Positions 50,281-61,674 of a DNA stretch of 64,000 nucleotides are shown one piece after another. Source of the stretch: Plantago major (taxonomy: Eukaryota > Streptophyta > Magnoliopsida > Lamiales > Plantaginaceae); the NCBI GenBank assembly GCA_026545765.1, contig CM048840.1, positions 16,496,765 to 16,560,764 of the forward strand, in the 5' to 3' direction. A program made the translations under genes and the position numbers. The notes beneath the pieces were generated by a model. The model was not told the origin of the DNA. It searched no databases and saw only the letters and a program-made list of their open reading frames with translations. Numbering within the stretch: position 1 is the first letter of the stretch; each line of letters starts with the position of its first letter.

Positions 50281-53200
50281 TATTCTCTTTTGTGTTCCCG
50301 CTTATAGAGTGATTCAGATATCCGAGTTCCGTCTCGTAGATCTTAAGCTATCTTTTGCTCTTTAGCCTTTTGACTTCGGATACCCGCTTTTCTCTTTTCT
50401 CTTTTCTGGATACCCGTTCCAGATACCTGAACTCTTTCAGTTCATTGGTAGTTCCATTAGTCCAAGACTATGTCTTAAGGCTAAGAATCTACTTTCTTGT
50501 AGTGGCTTAGTGAAGATATCTGCAAGTTGATCTTTAGTGCCAATCTTGAGTATCTCTATATTGCCCTTTTCAACATGGTCTCTGATGAAGTGATGTCTAA
50601 CATCAATGTGCTTTGTTCTGGCATGAAATTTAGGATTCTGTGTAAACGCAATAGCACTTGTGTTATCACAGAAAATGGGAGTCTTCTTCTCATCGAGTCC
50701 ATAGTCTTTAAGTTGTTGTTGTATCCACAGAATTTGTGTTGCACAACAACCAGCAGCAATATATTCAGCCTATGTGGTAGAAGTTGCAATTGAGTTTTGC
50801 TTCTTGCTAAACCATGAGATAAGTCTAGTACCCAGAAACTGGCAAGTTCCTGAGGTGCTTTTCCTATCAAGCGGATCCAAAGATAATCGTCTGAGTACCC
50901 ATTAAACTCAATCCACTTTCTTTAGGATACCACAATCCTACATCTACTGTACCCTTTACATACCTTAATATTTTCATAGCAATGTTGTAGTGTGTTTGCA
51001 TTGGATTTGTCTGAAATCTAGCACATACTCCAACGGCATATTGAATATCAGGTCTACTTGCAGTGAGGTAAAGTAGTGAACCTATCAATTTCCTATACTT
51101 ATGTTCTTCAACACTCTTGTCTGATTCAGTATATGTCATTTTGGTTCCAATGCTCATAGGTATCTTAGCATTCTTTTCAGAAGGCTTAAGATTGAATTTT
51201 GTGAGCATATCTTTTGCATACTTTGTTTGACTAATGAATATTCCATCATTGAGTTGCTTGACTTGCAATCCTAGGAAATAATTCATTTCTCCCATCATGC
51301 TCATCTCAAACTTGCTTTTCATGAGATTTGCAAAGTCATTACAAAGTTGCTTGTCCTTAGATCCAAATATGATGTCATCAACATATACTTGAACTAAGAG
51401 TAGTTTCCCATCATGATTTAAGGTAAATAAAGTTTTATCAACTTCACCTTTCTTGAAACCACTTTCCGTAAGGTACTTGGCCAAAGTGTCATACCATGCT
51501 CTTGGAGCTGCTTTACCCACAGAGCCTTCTATAGTTTATAGACCATTCTACTTTCTGAGGAAACTTCAAAGCCAGGTGGTTGATCAACATAAACTTCTTC
51601 TGCAAGTTCACCGTTTAAGAATGCACTTTTGACATCCATCTGATAAACTTTGAAATCTTTATGAGTCAAAAGGCTAGAAAGAGTCTTATTGCATCCAATC
51701 GGCAACCGGTGCATATGACTCGTCAAAATCTAAGCCTTCGAGTAAATCCTCGCAACCAATCTTGCTTTGTTTCTCGTTATTTCACCGATTCATTCATCTT
51801 GTTTCGAAAACCCATTTAGTTCCAATCAGATATTCCTTCTATAAATGGAACTAGTTTCGGACTTTGTTTCTCTCAAATTGATCCAACTCTTCTTGCATTG
51901 CGTAGATCCGCCTTGGTCTCCTAATGCCTCTTCTATATTTTTAGGTTCAATATTCGAGATGAAACATCCAAAGAGAGAGTTAGCATTTTCAGCTATTGCT
52001 CTCCTAGTCCTAACACCCTGATTAATTTGTCCAATTATATCCTTTGTAGGATGATCTTTGATCCATCTCATCATAGGTTTAGTGCTAGTAGGATCAATAT
52101 CCAAGTGATCTGAATGTGAATCACTAAGATTTTGATTTGATACTTTTTCAGTATCTGAGATATCTGACATATGGGAAATGTCATGGATATCTGACACTTT
52201 TTCAGTGTTAGAGATATCTGGAAAATGCATTTCAAAGATTCTTAATTTCGTATACCTTTTCATGATGAAGGTTCTCAGTAACCTGTTCCATTTCTGGAAA
52301 ACTCATAGGAAATTCCTCATCATGTCTGTGAGTCATCTTGTTGTTACTAGGCTTTTCAAGCTTTTCTTCGTCAGAGTCATCCTCACTTTCCATAATGATG
52401 TTTTTCCTTTCTGAGGATTCTTCTTTAGAATCCCTCAGTAATAATTCTTTGAACCTTTCTGAGAGTTCATCAATAGGAGGTGTTTTCTTACTTCCTTCAT
52501 AGAATACAACATGAACCGATTCTTCAATTTTCTTGGTTCTTTGTTGTAAACTCAGTAGCTTTTTGCTTGTGGAATAGCCAAGAAAAACACCTTCAACCGC
52601 CTTTGGTTGAAATGTTCTCGGATAATCTTTCCCATTGTTTAGAACAAAACATCTACAACCAAATACTCTCGATGTTTGATATTAGGGGTCTACCAACCAA
52701 GATTTCATAGGGGTCTTGTCATGGTGTTTGTTTATCAAACATCATTACGAGTGTAGCAGTGTGTTTACGACTTCAACCGAATAAATTTCACTTATTTCAG
52801 ATGTCGCCTAGCATTGTCCTTGCAGCTTCTTTAAGGTTCTGCTTTCCTTTCTCGCAACACCATTTTGTTGAGGTGTTCTTACAGAGGAAAGTTGGTGTTG
52901 TATACCTTTGCAGTGTACAAACTCCTTTATGTAATTGGTTGACAAACTCAAGACCATGGTCTGCTCGATTGCATACCTTGTCATTTTTCATGACTTCAAG
53001 CTTTTTTAGCAAGTTTGGTATCTCTACCCTGGCATCAGATTTGTGTTTCAGAAAGACAACCCAAGTGAATCTTGAGAAGTCATCTACCACAACCAGACCA
53101 TACTTCTTTCCTGCATAACTAGTTACAGATGATTCAAAAAGATCCATGTGTAAAGTTGCGTTGGTCTAACACTAGAGTGTCCGATTTTGGACTTGAAAGA

Positions 53201-56200
53201 GATTTTAGATTGTTTCCCATCCGACAGTAATGTATACCATCCTTTCTGAAAGATGTTCTGGGAAGGCCAACCACTAACTCTTTCTTGGCAAGTCTATTCA
53301 GAGTTTTGAAGTTCAAGTGACTCATTCTTTTGTGCCATAACCAGTGCTCTTCTATGTGACCAGATTGACTCACCATGAGACATTCTTCAGTTGTGGCAGA
53401 TGCCCAATCAGCAACATAAAGATCGCCTTTCACCGACCAACTAAGACCGCTTTGACTCATTGTCAATTAGTTTGCAGTATTTAGCTTTGAATTTTATAGT
53501 AAAACCCTTGTCTGCAAACTGGCTCATGCTAAATAGATTATATTTCAAATCCTTAACATGTAATACATCAGTGATTGTTAAAGTCCCCAATTTGACGTTG
53601 CCAAATCCCAGAGAGGGATTTAATTCTCCAAAGAACTGATATCTGGTCCTGTGTTGCAAGCTTTGTAATCAACCAGATTTGCTTTGTCTCCTGTCATGTG
53701 CTTTCCGCATCCACTATCAAATAGCCATTGTGCTTTAGTCCAGGAAGCATTCTGCACACAACAAGAAACAGGAGATTAGGTTCTCATATCCTTGATGGAA
53801 CCGTCAGAATTAAAAGTTCTTCCAGTAGGAATCCATTTTTGTATGAATTTCTTTGAAATATGCTTTTGTCTGACAACAACGTAAGGAGGAATTCTATTTG
53901 AATGAATGTTATCATTAGTAAGAATTATTTTCTTCCTTGGTGTGTTCCTAGGTGCTCCATAAGATGCTTTCAGATACCTGTCAGGTTTCTGAGTTTGCTT
54001 TTCAGCAAACTTAGCCTTTCTTGCCAGATTTCTTCTAGCCCTGGCATTCAGATTTTCAGTGGCTTGATTTAACTTCCACTTCTGATAATTGCTTTGAGCA
54101 ATTCTAGCTTTCAGCCATCGTTCTTGCTCCTGCTTGTACTCATGAGCAAGTTGTTTTCCGATGCCTTTGTAGCCAATACCGTTTCGAGCACTTGAAGCTA
54201 TCTGAGATCTTTTCTCAGCAGCTTTGCTAGTCTCTGGTTGGTCCAATTTCTTTCCAGAAAAAGTGACATGGGAGAATTTGCTAGCTCCTGCAATTCTTCC
54301 TTGTTGAGAGACATAGCACTGTGGGTGTTTACACTTTTCAAGGTTGCTTTTTCGTAGACGCATCAACAATTTTGTTTTTGACTTGTTTTTCCCACAAAGG
54401 TTTAGTCGAATCGCTTTCCTTTGTCAACAATCTTTGTCTTCTCACCGATACTATAGATTGCATGGGAACCGTCTTGCTGAGTACTTACAAATGTTCTTCT
54501 TTCCTCACTCTTATTCAGAGTGGTAGAACAATCTGTTTGTGTATTCAGCCCAAGTCCTTTCTTTTCTGAAGGATCTCTTAAGTAAGATTGTACTTCAGTA
54601 AGAGTGTCACTAGCTTTGGCATAAGATTGAAAAGATACTTCTTTCTTCTTGAGTTCCTTGTTCTCAGAAAGAAGATCTTCATATTTCTTTAGTAGCTCAG
54701 CCATTGCTACAATATGTGACTTTTCAGTCTCAGATATCTGAGCTTTGATAAATGCATTTTCAGCATCCTTTTTCTCAGATATCTTAACCAGTTTAGAGTT
54801 TTCCTTTGCAAGAAAATTCTTTTCCTCTTCGAGATTTTCGGCTCTAGCTCGGATCATTAGAAATTCTCTCTCATAGATGTCAAGTTCTTTCCTGAGATTT
54901 TCTAGATTTTTTATTTCCTCTTCATCATTTTCATAAGTATAACAAGAAGTATGTGTTACCTCATCAGCCATAAGACAGTTTTCTATGTTGGAGATGTCTG
55001 GACCACAATTTCAAAGAACTCCACACATTTCATTCTTCTTGAGGCCGAAGTCGATTATATCATGAGTAACTTCACATAATTCTGGTGATGGTAAAGTTGA
55101 ATCATCTGAATTGTCATCTTCAGAATCTGTCTCAACGTCTAGAGCATCCAGTTGAATTTGGATTTTCTTTCTTTCTTCAGTTAACAAAGCTTTCTGGCTT
55201 CTTCTGAAGATTCTTCTATCTTTCTTGTCACCTGTCCTTAGTTTGTTGAAGGCGGGACAATCCTTCTTGAAGTGGCCAGGTTTCTGACAATAGAAACAGA
55301 TATCGTTTCCAATTTCTGCTTCCTCAGTACATGATGCTTTTTGAGCTGGCTTGTTCAGCGAGCTTTGCATATTTTTGTACTGGTGATAGTTTGAGCCTAG
55401 ATGCTTTTTCAGCTTCTCTTTGGCTTTTCTTCTCTCAATTTCTCGACTGACAAATTTGCTCATTTGCTTTGCAGCAAGAGCATCGCTTTTCTTCTTTTCA
55501 GAATTTCCTTGAGTTACTAGAGCAACATTTTGCAACTTTTCAGTTGTTTGTTCTCTCTGAGTTGTCTCATAATCAACCGTAGCAAGATGCGAGAAAAGTT
55601 CCAATGGAGTGATATTTGGCATACCTTGGTTAAAATAAAAGAATTTAGTATGCTCCCAGTTGTGGTTAAGACTTCTGACAATAGTCTTAATCTTCTCTGA
55701 CTGGGAGTATCTGTTGCTTTCCCCAAGTGCCGCCATATCACTCATGAGAGTGGTAAACCTGAAATCAAGTTCTTCTAGAGTTTCAGTGGGACCTTGTTTG
55801 AAATTTTGAAATTTCAACTTTAGAACTTCGAACTTGTTTTCCTTGGTTTTCTTAGTTCCGACATAGATTTCTTCAATCAGTTGCCAGGCAACTTTTGCCG
55901 GTTTAGCACCCCACAGTTACATTGTATGTGCTCTGGTGTCGATCTGATGATGATGTTACGAGCTTGAACATCCAGTAGATTCCTCTTGGCATCTTCCGAT
56001 GTCCAGAGTTCTCTGGGCTTTGGTTCGTAAATAACTTGACCAGTAGATCTACCACTAGTTGACGCATCTGTTTGTGAAGATCCTTCGCTTTGATCTCTGT
56101 CTCTTCCACTCGAAACCTCCATGACTTGCTTAAGTTGTTGAATGACTATTGGGCCATTCTTTATTACTTCGATCATCTCGTCACTTATGGCTTCAAGGTG

Positions 56201-56290
56201 GAGCATCATGTTATTTGTCCATTTCTCGTAGTTTTCTGGTTTGAGAATGGGTGCATCACTTAGAGACATACCTGCACACTTAACACACAA
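50281..56290 (-). pseudogene. gag-pol of copia copy B
   Basis: Better preserved than copy A. Gag is in two blocks (56290-55877 and 55817-55011) with an intact CCHC knuckle CFYCQKPGHFKKDC (about 55255-55300). A coiled coil follows (54971-54402), then basic linker (54369-53776, KWIPTGRTFNSDGSIKDMR), protease WLFDSGCGKHMTGD (about 53690-53735), GAG-pre-integrase (53466-53134) and integrase (DLFESSVTSYAGKKYG, 53147-52797). RT spans 51726-50867 with YVDDIIFGS at about 51360-51390, followed by RNase H (about 50870-50450, STTxAEYIAAG region and KHIDVRHHF). Remaining breaks, for example at 51530, 51760-51900 and 52560-52760, fall at positions where copy A has CAG or CTG. The polyprotein drives packaging, reverse transcription and integration of the element. 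Confidence 0.85.
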
Positions 56291-56383
56291 ATTAAATAGT
56301 CCTCAATAGTGGACAAAGTTCCTTCACCTATCTGGGGATCTAGGTTCAAGGGTATATGGTGAACCTCCCCGCTCGATACCACT

Positions 56384-58224
56384 TGTTGGTCCAGATAACG
56401 GCAAAGTAAAAGACTAGAGGGGGGGGGGGGGGGTGAATAGTCTTTTTAAAAACTTTTGTCGATAACAACTATTTCTCAGATATCTGATACTTAGAATCAG
56501 AGCGCGGAAGACTTAATAAAGATAAGTGCAGAAACAGTTAATGTGTGTGTGTGTTGCTGAAGAGTAAATACAGAAAGGTAAATAACACAGCAAGTATAGT
56601 GGTATCTGGAGGTGGCGTAATCCTCCAACTAATCCACTTCGGTCTATCAGAGACCTAGAATTCACTAGAACAGATAATTGAGTTCTCCTTACAATAATCC
56701 TATTCTAAGATTCTTAACAATTGGTTTCCCAAAATGTTCCCCCTGAGTTGTTCCCCGGCTTTCACAGCCAAGTACTTCCTGTACTCAGAAACCTTTGAGT
56801 TATTCCCTAGCTTCCCAAGCTAAATACTTCCTATACTCAATAACCTTGAAGTTATTCCTTAGTTTCTCAAATCAAGTACTTCCTATACTCCGGTAACCTT
56901 GGAGTTATTCCCTGATTTTTCAAACTAAGTACTTCCTGTACTCCACGCCAGTTATGGTGTTGGTTTTTGGTTTGAGTTGTCAGATGAGCTTCTTTAATAA
57001 CTTATTCAGTTATTCAGAGAGCTCTGTGAATCAAGGTACTTAATACACTTTACAACATATGGTATCTTGTTCGATTTTACTGACCCAAGTCTTATGATAT
57101 CTGTTCAAGAGAATGAATCTCAATTAGTTGATCTTTTGATTCAACTCCTTCACAGATAGCTTTGCTTGTTTAGGATCAGGACACTTAGAACTTCAGTGTT
57201 ACTCAAGATCAAAAGCTTTGGTCGCAACAGAAAGCTTTGTGAGTAAGTAAGTTGCTTTGAGAGAGTAAGACGTTCAGCGTTTGTATGCAGTTCAAGGTGT
57301 GTCTAAGGTGTCTTCTCAATCAGTCTAAGTGTTGATATTTATAGATGAATTTGAGTGCCGTTTGAATAGTATCCGTTAGGCTCAAATTCAAACTATCGAT
57401 ATCTGTGTATAATCTTTATGCGAGTTTTGTCTTCTTCTCGGAAAGCCGTTGCTTTTATTCGCACATCTCTGCGTGCATTAAATGCATTGTACTATACTTT
57501 TGTCCTCAGTGTCAACGGAACTATGCTTTGTATCGAGACTAGTGTTATCGATTCTTTTGCGTTCTTATCTTCAATCTTCAGATACCACTTGTATTTATTG
57601 AAACAACTTTGTTTGCAATATACATTTCTTTTTCAGAAACGTGGTTAAAGCTCAAGGTATCTGAGAATAGATATCTGTGGACACTTTCCTTGTTTTCAGA
57701 TATGTCTTTTATTTCTCAGATATCTCTTGTGACACAGTTTGTTAGAAACTATTCGTGTCTTCAAGATATCTGGCTAAGATATCTGAACAACAGATTCAGT
57801 AATCTTGTGCAGTTTTCTTCAAGTCTTCAATGTCGTTGAGCTTGTTCTGCTTGGATGTCTTCTTCTTGGTCTTCTCTTCATAAAATAAAAATTACATTTT
57901 GAGACCAAACATCCTATACAAGATTAGCTAGACTATCATACTTAGTGGGTTTCCTCTTTTACAATGTTCAAGTGAACCAAGAGTACTAATCACCTTTCTG
58001 AGACTAAGATAAGTCATCATGTTGCTGATCAAAACTAAACAGATATTCTTTACAAAATATCTAACAAAATTCCTAACAAATTTCTCAAGAAATTTCCCAA
58101 CAAATTTCCCAACAGTGAGTTTCCTCTTTTACAGTGTTCAAGTGAACCAAGAGTACTAACCACCTTTCTGAGCTAAGATAAGTCATTAGGTTGCTGATCA
58201 AAATCTAAACAAATATTCCTAACA
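56384..58224 (-). repeat. LTR4, 1841 bp, with an internal 3' duplication
   Basis: It matches LTR2 closely from the TGTTGG start. Near its right end it continues past the normal ...CCCAACA terminus (58114) into a second, slightly diverged copy of the ~120-bp segment gtgagtttcctcttttac..., ending CCTAACA at 58224 before a polypurine tract. The second copy differs from the first (for example taaccacc for taatcacc), so two LTR subtypes seem joined here. Confidence 0.8.
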
Positions 58225-58801
58225 AATTTCCCCCATTTTGATCAGTCAACGATGACTATCTGACCTATTACAAATCTGGATGAGGAAACAATCCATCACT
58301 TAATCATTTCTTATGATCTTCCAATTCATATAATTAAGTGCAGAAAGTAAACATCAACCAAATCACAAGGTGTGATCTTTGCTGACAAGTTATCTTTTAT
58401 AGATTGATATCTGAGAGTATTCATCAGATATGTTACAATGAAAGTTCAGATAACATTTACAAGATAAAACAACAATAGTCAGCAAGATACAAAAATTACA
58501 TAGTAAATTAGGACAACAGGAGTAACCAAGCTCCAAGTAGACATCATAATAAACTAGTCTTCAAGTCTTCAAATCTTCAGCAGCTCCAAGGATCAATTTG
58601 CATACTCCACATCTCCAAATCTTTTGATATCATCTGAGTAGTCATAGAGCAAGGTTCTGACCAACATCTCAGTGTCTCTGGCATAACCACATACTTCTTT
58701 GTATGATTTGGTGGGATTTTTCTTGGCAAAGTGTTTGACCCATAAATACTTTCCCCATTTCCAGGCATGCTCAATTCTGATATATGATAGCTTGAAGTAA
58801 T
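58225..58801 (-). pseudogene. Partial ORF3 3' end of a diverged relative of the array element
   Basis: After a polypurine tract (58225-58239) the sequence follows the 3' end of ORF3, but at visibly lower identity than A and B share. The minus strand reads IRIEHAWKWGKYLWVKHFAK and DDIKRFGDVEYAN with stop at 58593. The match ends near 58800, where a plus-strand copia LTR begins. It is the start of a further array member or a recombined tail, cut by that insertion. Confidence 0.75.
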
Positions 58802-59646
58802 TGAAAGTGCAGTATGCACTTATATTTTGATAATCTTGTCTTTCAATAATCAGTTCCAAGTTTGTGTTTGTTGTTGTTTGTGAAGCCGCAGGATTATCAA
58901 TGTTGTATAACATTGTGACAGGATAGAATTCAATGTTGGCATAACATTGAAGATATAGCATTGCCGCAGACATCGAAGACAAAGCACTTTGGACAGGATA
59001 CTTGGACTGGAAGTATTGACAAAATGAACAAGAATTGATTTAAGGAAAAAGAACAGTTTGTGGTGAAAAGCAAGAAGGAATATATTTTATGAAGAATTGA
59101 AATATGGAAATTTCCTTCTATGCGCATTTTGAAGAAAACAAGTAAAAGGAAAAATTGCCTTTGCCAAGATCCGATTGCCTTTCGACATAGATGGAAGAGG
59201 TCGACATCTCAAGTATATATATGCAAGGATTCAGCAAAGCAGTTTTGGAGCTTTTCTTGATGATCAATCGAGATTTTATTAAAAGAGTTTAGGCTTCTTG
59301 TTTTCTGCTAGCTTTAGAGTTTGTCTAAGAGTATTCATTGTTGGAATAATTCTTTCAAACATCGACCTGGAATAGCTTTTACTATTGGTTCTTCTAGGGC
59401 TAGTTTTGGTTGTTTAATCAATCGTTTGTGATTGTATTAAACCTAGTTGATTAGATCTACTTTTCCTGCAAGAGATATTTTGTTTATATGCCGCCAATAT
59501 ATTTTTATATATATTGGCTTGGTAATAGAAGTTACATTATTCATCCGCTGCTATCTGTTTACTGTAGACGTTGTTGAACAACATTTTTGGCAACATTGTC
59601 TGTTGATCTAGTTCCAAGTACCAATCCGGGATCTTAAGTTCTAACA
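58802..59646 (+). repeat. 5' LTR of the plus-strand copia element
   Basis: The right end is fixed by TTCTAACA followed, after 2 nt, by the PBS. The left end is placed where homology to ORF3 stops, at the first TG (58802), and is uncertain by a few bases. TATATATATGC at about 59212-59222 could be the promoter TATA box. Without the other LTR the ends cannot be confirmed. Confidence 0.65.
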
Positions 59647-59701
59647 AGTGGCATCAGAGCCAGCCACCTAACTACTGGTGTCTGGATTTGGTACTACTAC
59701 A

Positions 59702-60648
59702 ATGGATGCAAACTACAATAGACCTCCTGTGCTTGATGGGTCCAACTACCATTACTGACAAATCCGGATGAGGACATACATCAAGTCCCTTGATGGCCGT
59801 GCTTGGAGATCCATTCTGGAAGGATACACCTGGCCAACTGAAGGACCTGATGCTGATGGTGACATTGTTCCCATACCTGAAGAACGCTTCTCTGCAGGTG
59901 ACATACTTCTTAGCTCTTATAATGAAAAAGCTTTAAATGCTATCTTTGGTCATGTAGATTCTCATATGTTTAAAATCATTCAAAACTGTACTACTGCAAA
60001 ACAAGCTTGGGAATTACTTCAGAGTCATTGTGAAGGGGATGCTAGTGTCAAACAAACTAAACTTAGAATGCTTTGGTCTCAATTTGAAAATCTAAGAATG
60101 GCGGAGGAAGAAACCATTGACTCTATTTTGAAAAACTTTTGACTCTCTCAAATGAAGTTCAAGACCGGAGAAGCTATTTCTAATAGGCAACTTGTGTCCA
60201 AAGCTGCTAGATCTCTTTCCTCAAGATTTAATACCAAAGTCACTATTTTGGAAGACACTCATAACTTGGCAACTATGGATTTTCATACCCTGTTGAACAA
60301 TTTGAAAAACTTTGAACTAAATGAAAATGAGAGACAAGGTATGAAAACTCATAGTATTTCCTTCACTGCTTTCTAAAGCAAAATCTTCAAAGCCTGATAG
60401 TAGTAGTGATGAGTCTGACAATATGACTGAGGAAGCTTTCAACAATCTTGTAAGGAAGTTCAACAAACTTAGAGTCAGGAAAAACTCTGGTCAAGGATCC
60501 TCAAGTGGAACTAAAATTTCAAAAGAAAACAATACTTTCAAACCGGTTCGCTTCCAAAACTAGCTCAATCGATTTCGATCGCACTCCTCTTAGTAAGATT
60601 AGATGTTTTGAATGCCAAGGGTGGGGTCATTATCAAAATGAATGCTAA
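59702..60648 (+). pseudogene. gag of the plus-strand copia element
   Basis: ATG at 59702 (MDANYNRPPVLDGSNYHY), then TGA at 59756 where the family has Trp. It continues in the same frame to another TGA at 60140 (after ILKNF) and through NRQLVSKAARSLSSRFNTKV to 60376. A shifted frame then carries a Ser/Asp-rich linker and a CCHC knuckle, CFECQGWGHYQNEC (60604-60645), followed at once by TAA. Capsid-type sequence is clear (AWELLQSHCEGDASVKQTKL). Two nonsense codons and frame changes make it non-functional as read. Confidence 0.8.
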
Positions 60649-60920
60649 CAATCTCGTAAAAGAGAAAAGAATCTTCTTGCTTGTCTTGATGGCTCGATGA
60701 AGACAGAAGATGAAGAAAAAGAAGATGATTCAACTACCAATGCCAGAGCTCTCCGCTCATCCACTTACCATGTTGATGACCAATGTTGGGACAACATTGT
60801 CAAGACAACATCAGGAATAGAAATCTTCTTTGACTATGATGACTCTGAGAACTGAAATTTTGGCACTAACAACCAACCCGAGAAGTCGGAATCTCTAATG
60901 TTTTATGTCTACATGGTTAC

Positions 60921-61670
60921 GTGGATTTTGATACAGATAATCCTTCAGAAGAGGAAGGTAATGCAGATCAAATGGTGAAGGATCTGCAACAGATGTATGA
61001 GAAACTCTTCAGTGAATGGAAGACTCTCAGAAAACTCCTCAAGAAAACTGAGAAGGAGAACCACAATCTGAAAGACACCATTGTCAAACTAGAAGCTGAA
61101 TTAACAAAGAAGGACTCTGAACTGTTCAAGGTAATCTCTGAGCTAGATAATGAAAAGAAGGTAATTGCAAAATGGAACTCTTCTACTTCTAGACTTAATG
61201 AGATGCTTGATGTGAACAATGATAGGACCACTGGTTTAGGGTACACAAGTAGTTATGATGAACTTGGGTGCAACATGAACGACACTGTTGACACTGATAC
61301 CTCAAAAGTTGTCAAACCTCTTTCTGAGCTCATAAAAGGTCCTACATTTGTCAAAGAAAAAGCTTTGTTTGTGTGCACTTACTGTCTTAAATCTGGTCAC
61401 AAAAAGCCTTACTGTTTCAAGTACCAAAAGGACTTAAAGAGGGAACATGTTGAGACCTCCAACCTCAGTAATCTCTCCACAATTCCCTCCCATCCAGTTT
61501 CCAGCAAACAAAACAGTGATGCTAGCCGCAATGTTGTGACAACATCCATTTCAACAGAGACTGAAAGATGTAATCTTAAGACTCTAAAGTACTTTCCTAG
61601 TTCTCCTAAACAAAACAAATCACCAGGACAGATAAGAAAACACAGAGTGTTTCGAAACATGTTTGGGTAG
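60921..61670 (+). CDS. Coiled-coil and second CCHC knuckle, gag/pol linker region
   Basis: Open for 249 codons from MDFDTDNPSEEEGNADQ. Residues about 12-85 form a strong coiled coil (EWKTLRKLLKKTEKENHNLK). A second zinc knuckle, CTYCLKSGHKKPYC, lies at 61374-61415. The ATG here is probably internal to the original polyprotein rather than a true start. The frame ends at TAG in MFG, while the protease lies in another frame beginning near 61620. Two CCHC knuckles split by a coiled coil is a layout to compare with other SIRE-like elements. Confidence 0.65.
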   Translation: MDFDTDNPSEEEGNADQMVKDLQQMYEKLFSEWKTLRKLLKKTEKENHNLKDTIVKLEAELTKKDSELFKVISELDNEKKVIAKWNSSTSRLNEMLDVNNDRTTGLGYTSSYDELGCNMNDTVDTDTSKVVKPLSELIKGPTFVKEKALFVCTYCLKSGHKKPYCFKYQKDLKREHVETSNLSNLSTIPSHPVSSKQNSDASRNVVTTSISTETERCNLKTLKYFPSSPKQNKSPGQIRKHRVFRNMFG

Positions 61671-61674
61671 CTAA

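Larger units (their letters stand above)
40456..58224 (-). mobile_element. Large Ty1/copia (SIRE/Maximus-like) retrotransposon, copy B
   Basis: Same organisation as copy A: 5' LTR is LTR4 (58224-56384), gag-pol 56290-50281, ORF3 48991-42552, 3' LTR is LTR3 (42168-40456). The start-to-start distance is 15,521 bp from LTR2 to LTR3 and 15,928 bp from LTR3 to LTR4. The difference is explained by a ~306-bp segment missing in copy A, an expanded TTC tract in copy B and small indels. Outside CAG/CTG sites the two internals are nearly identical, so the duplication is recent. Confidence 0.85.
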
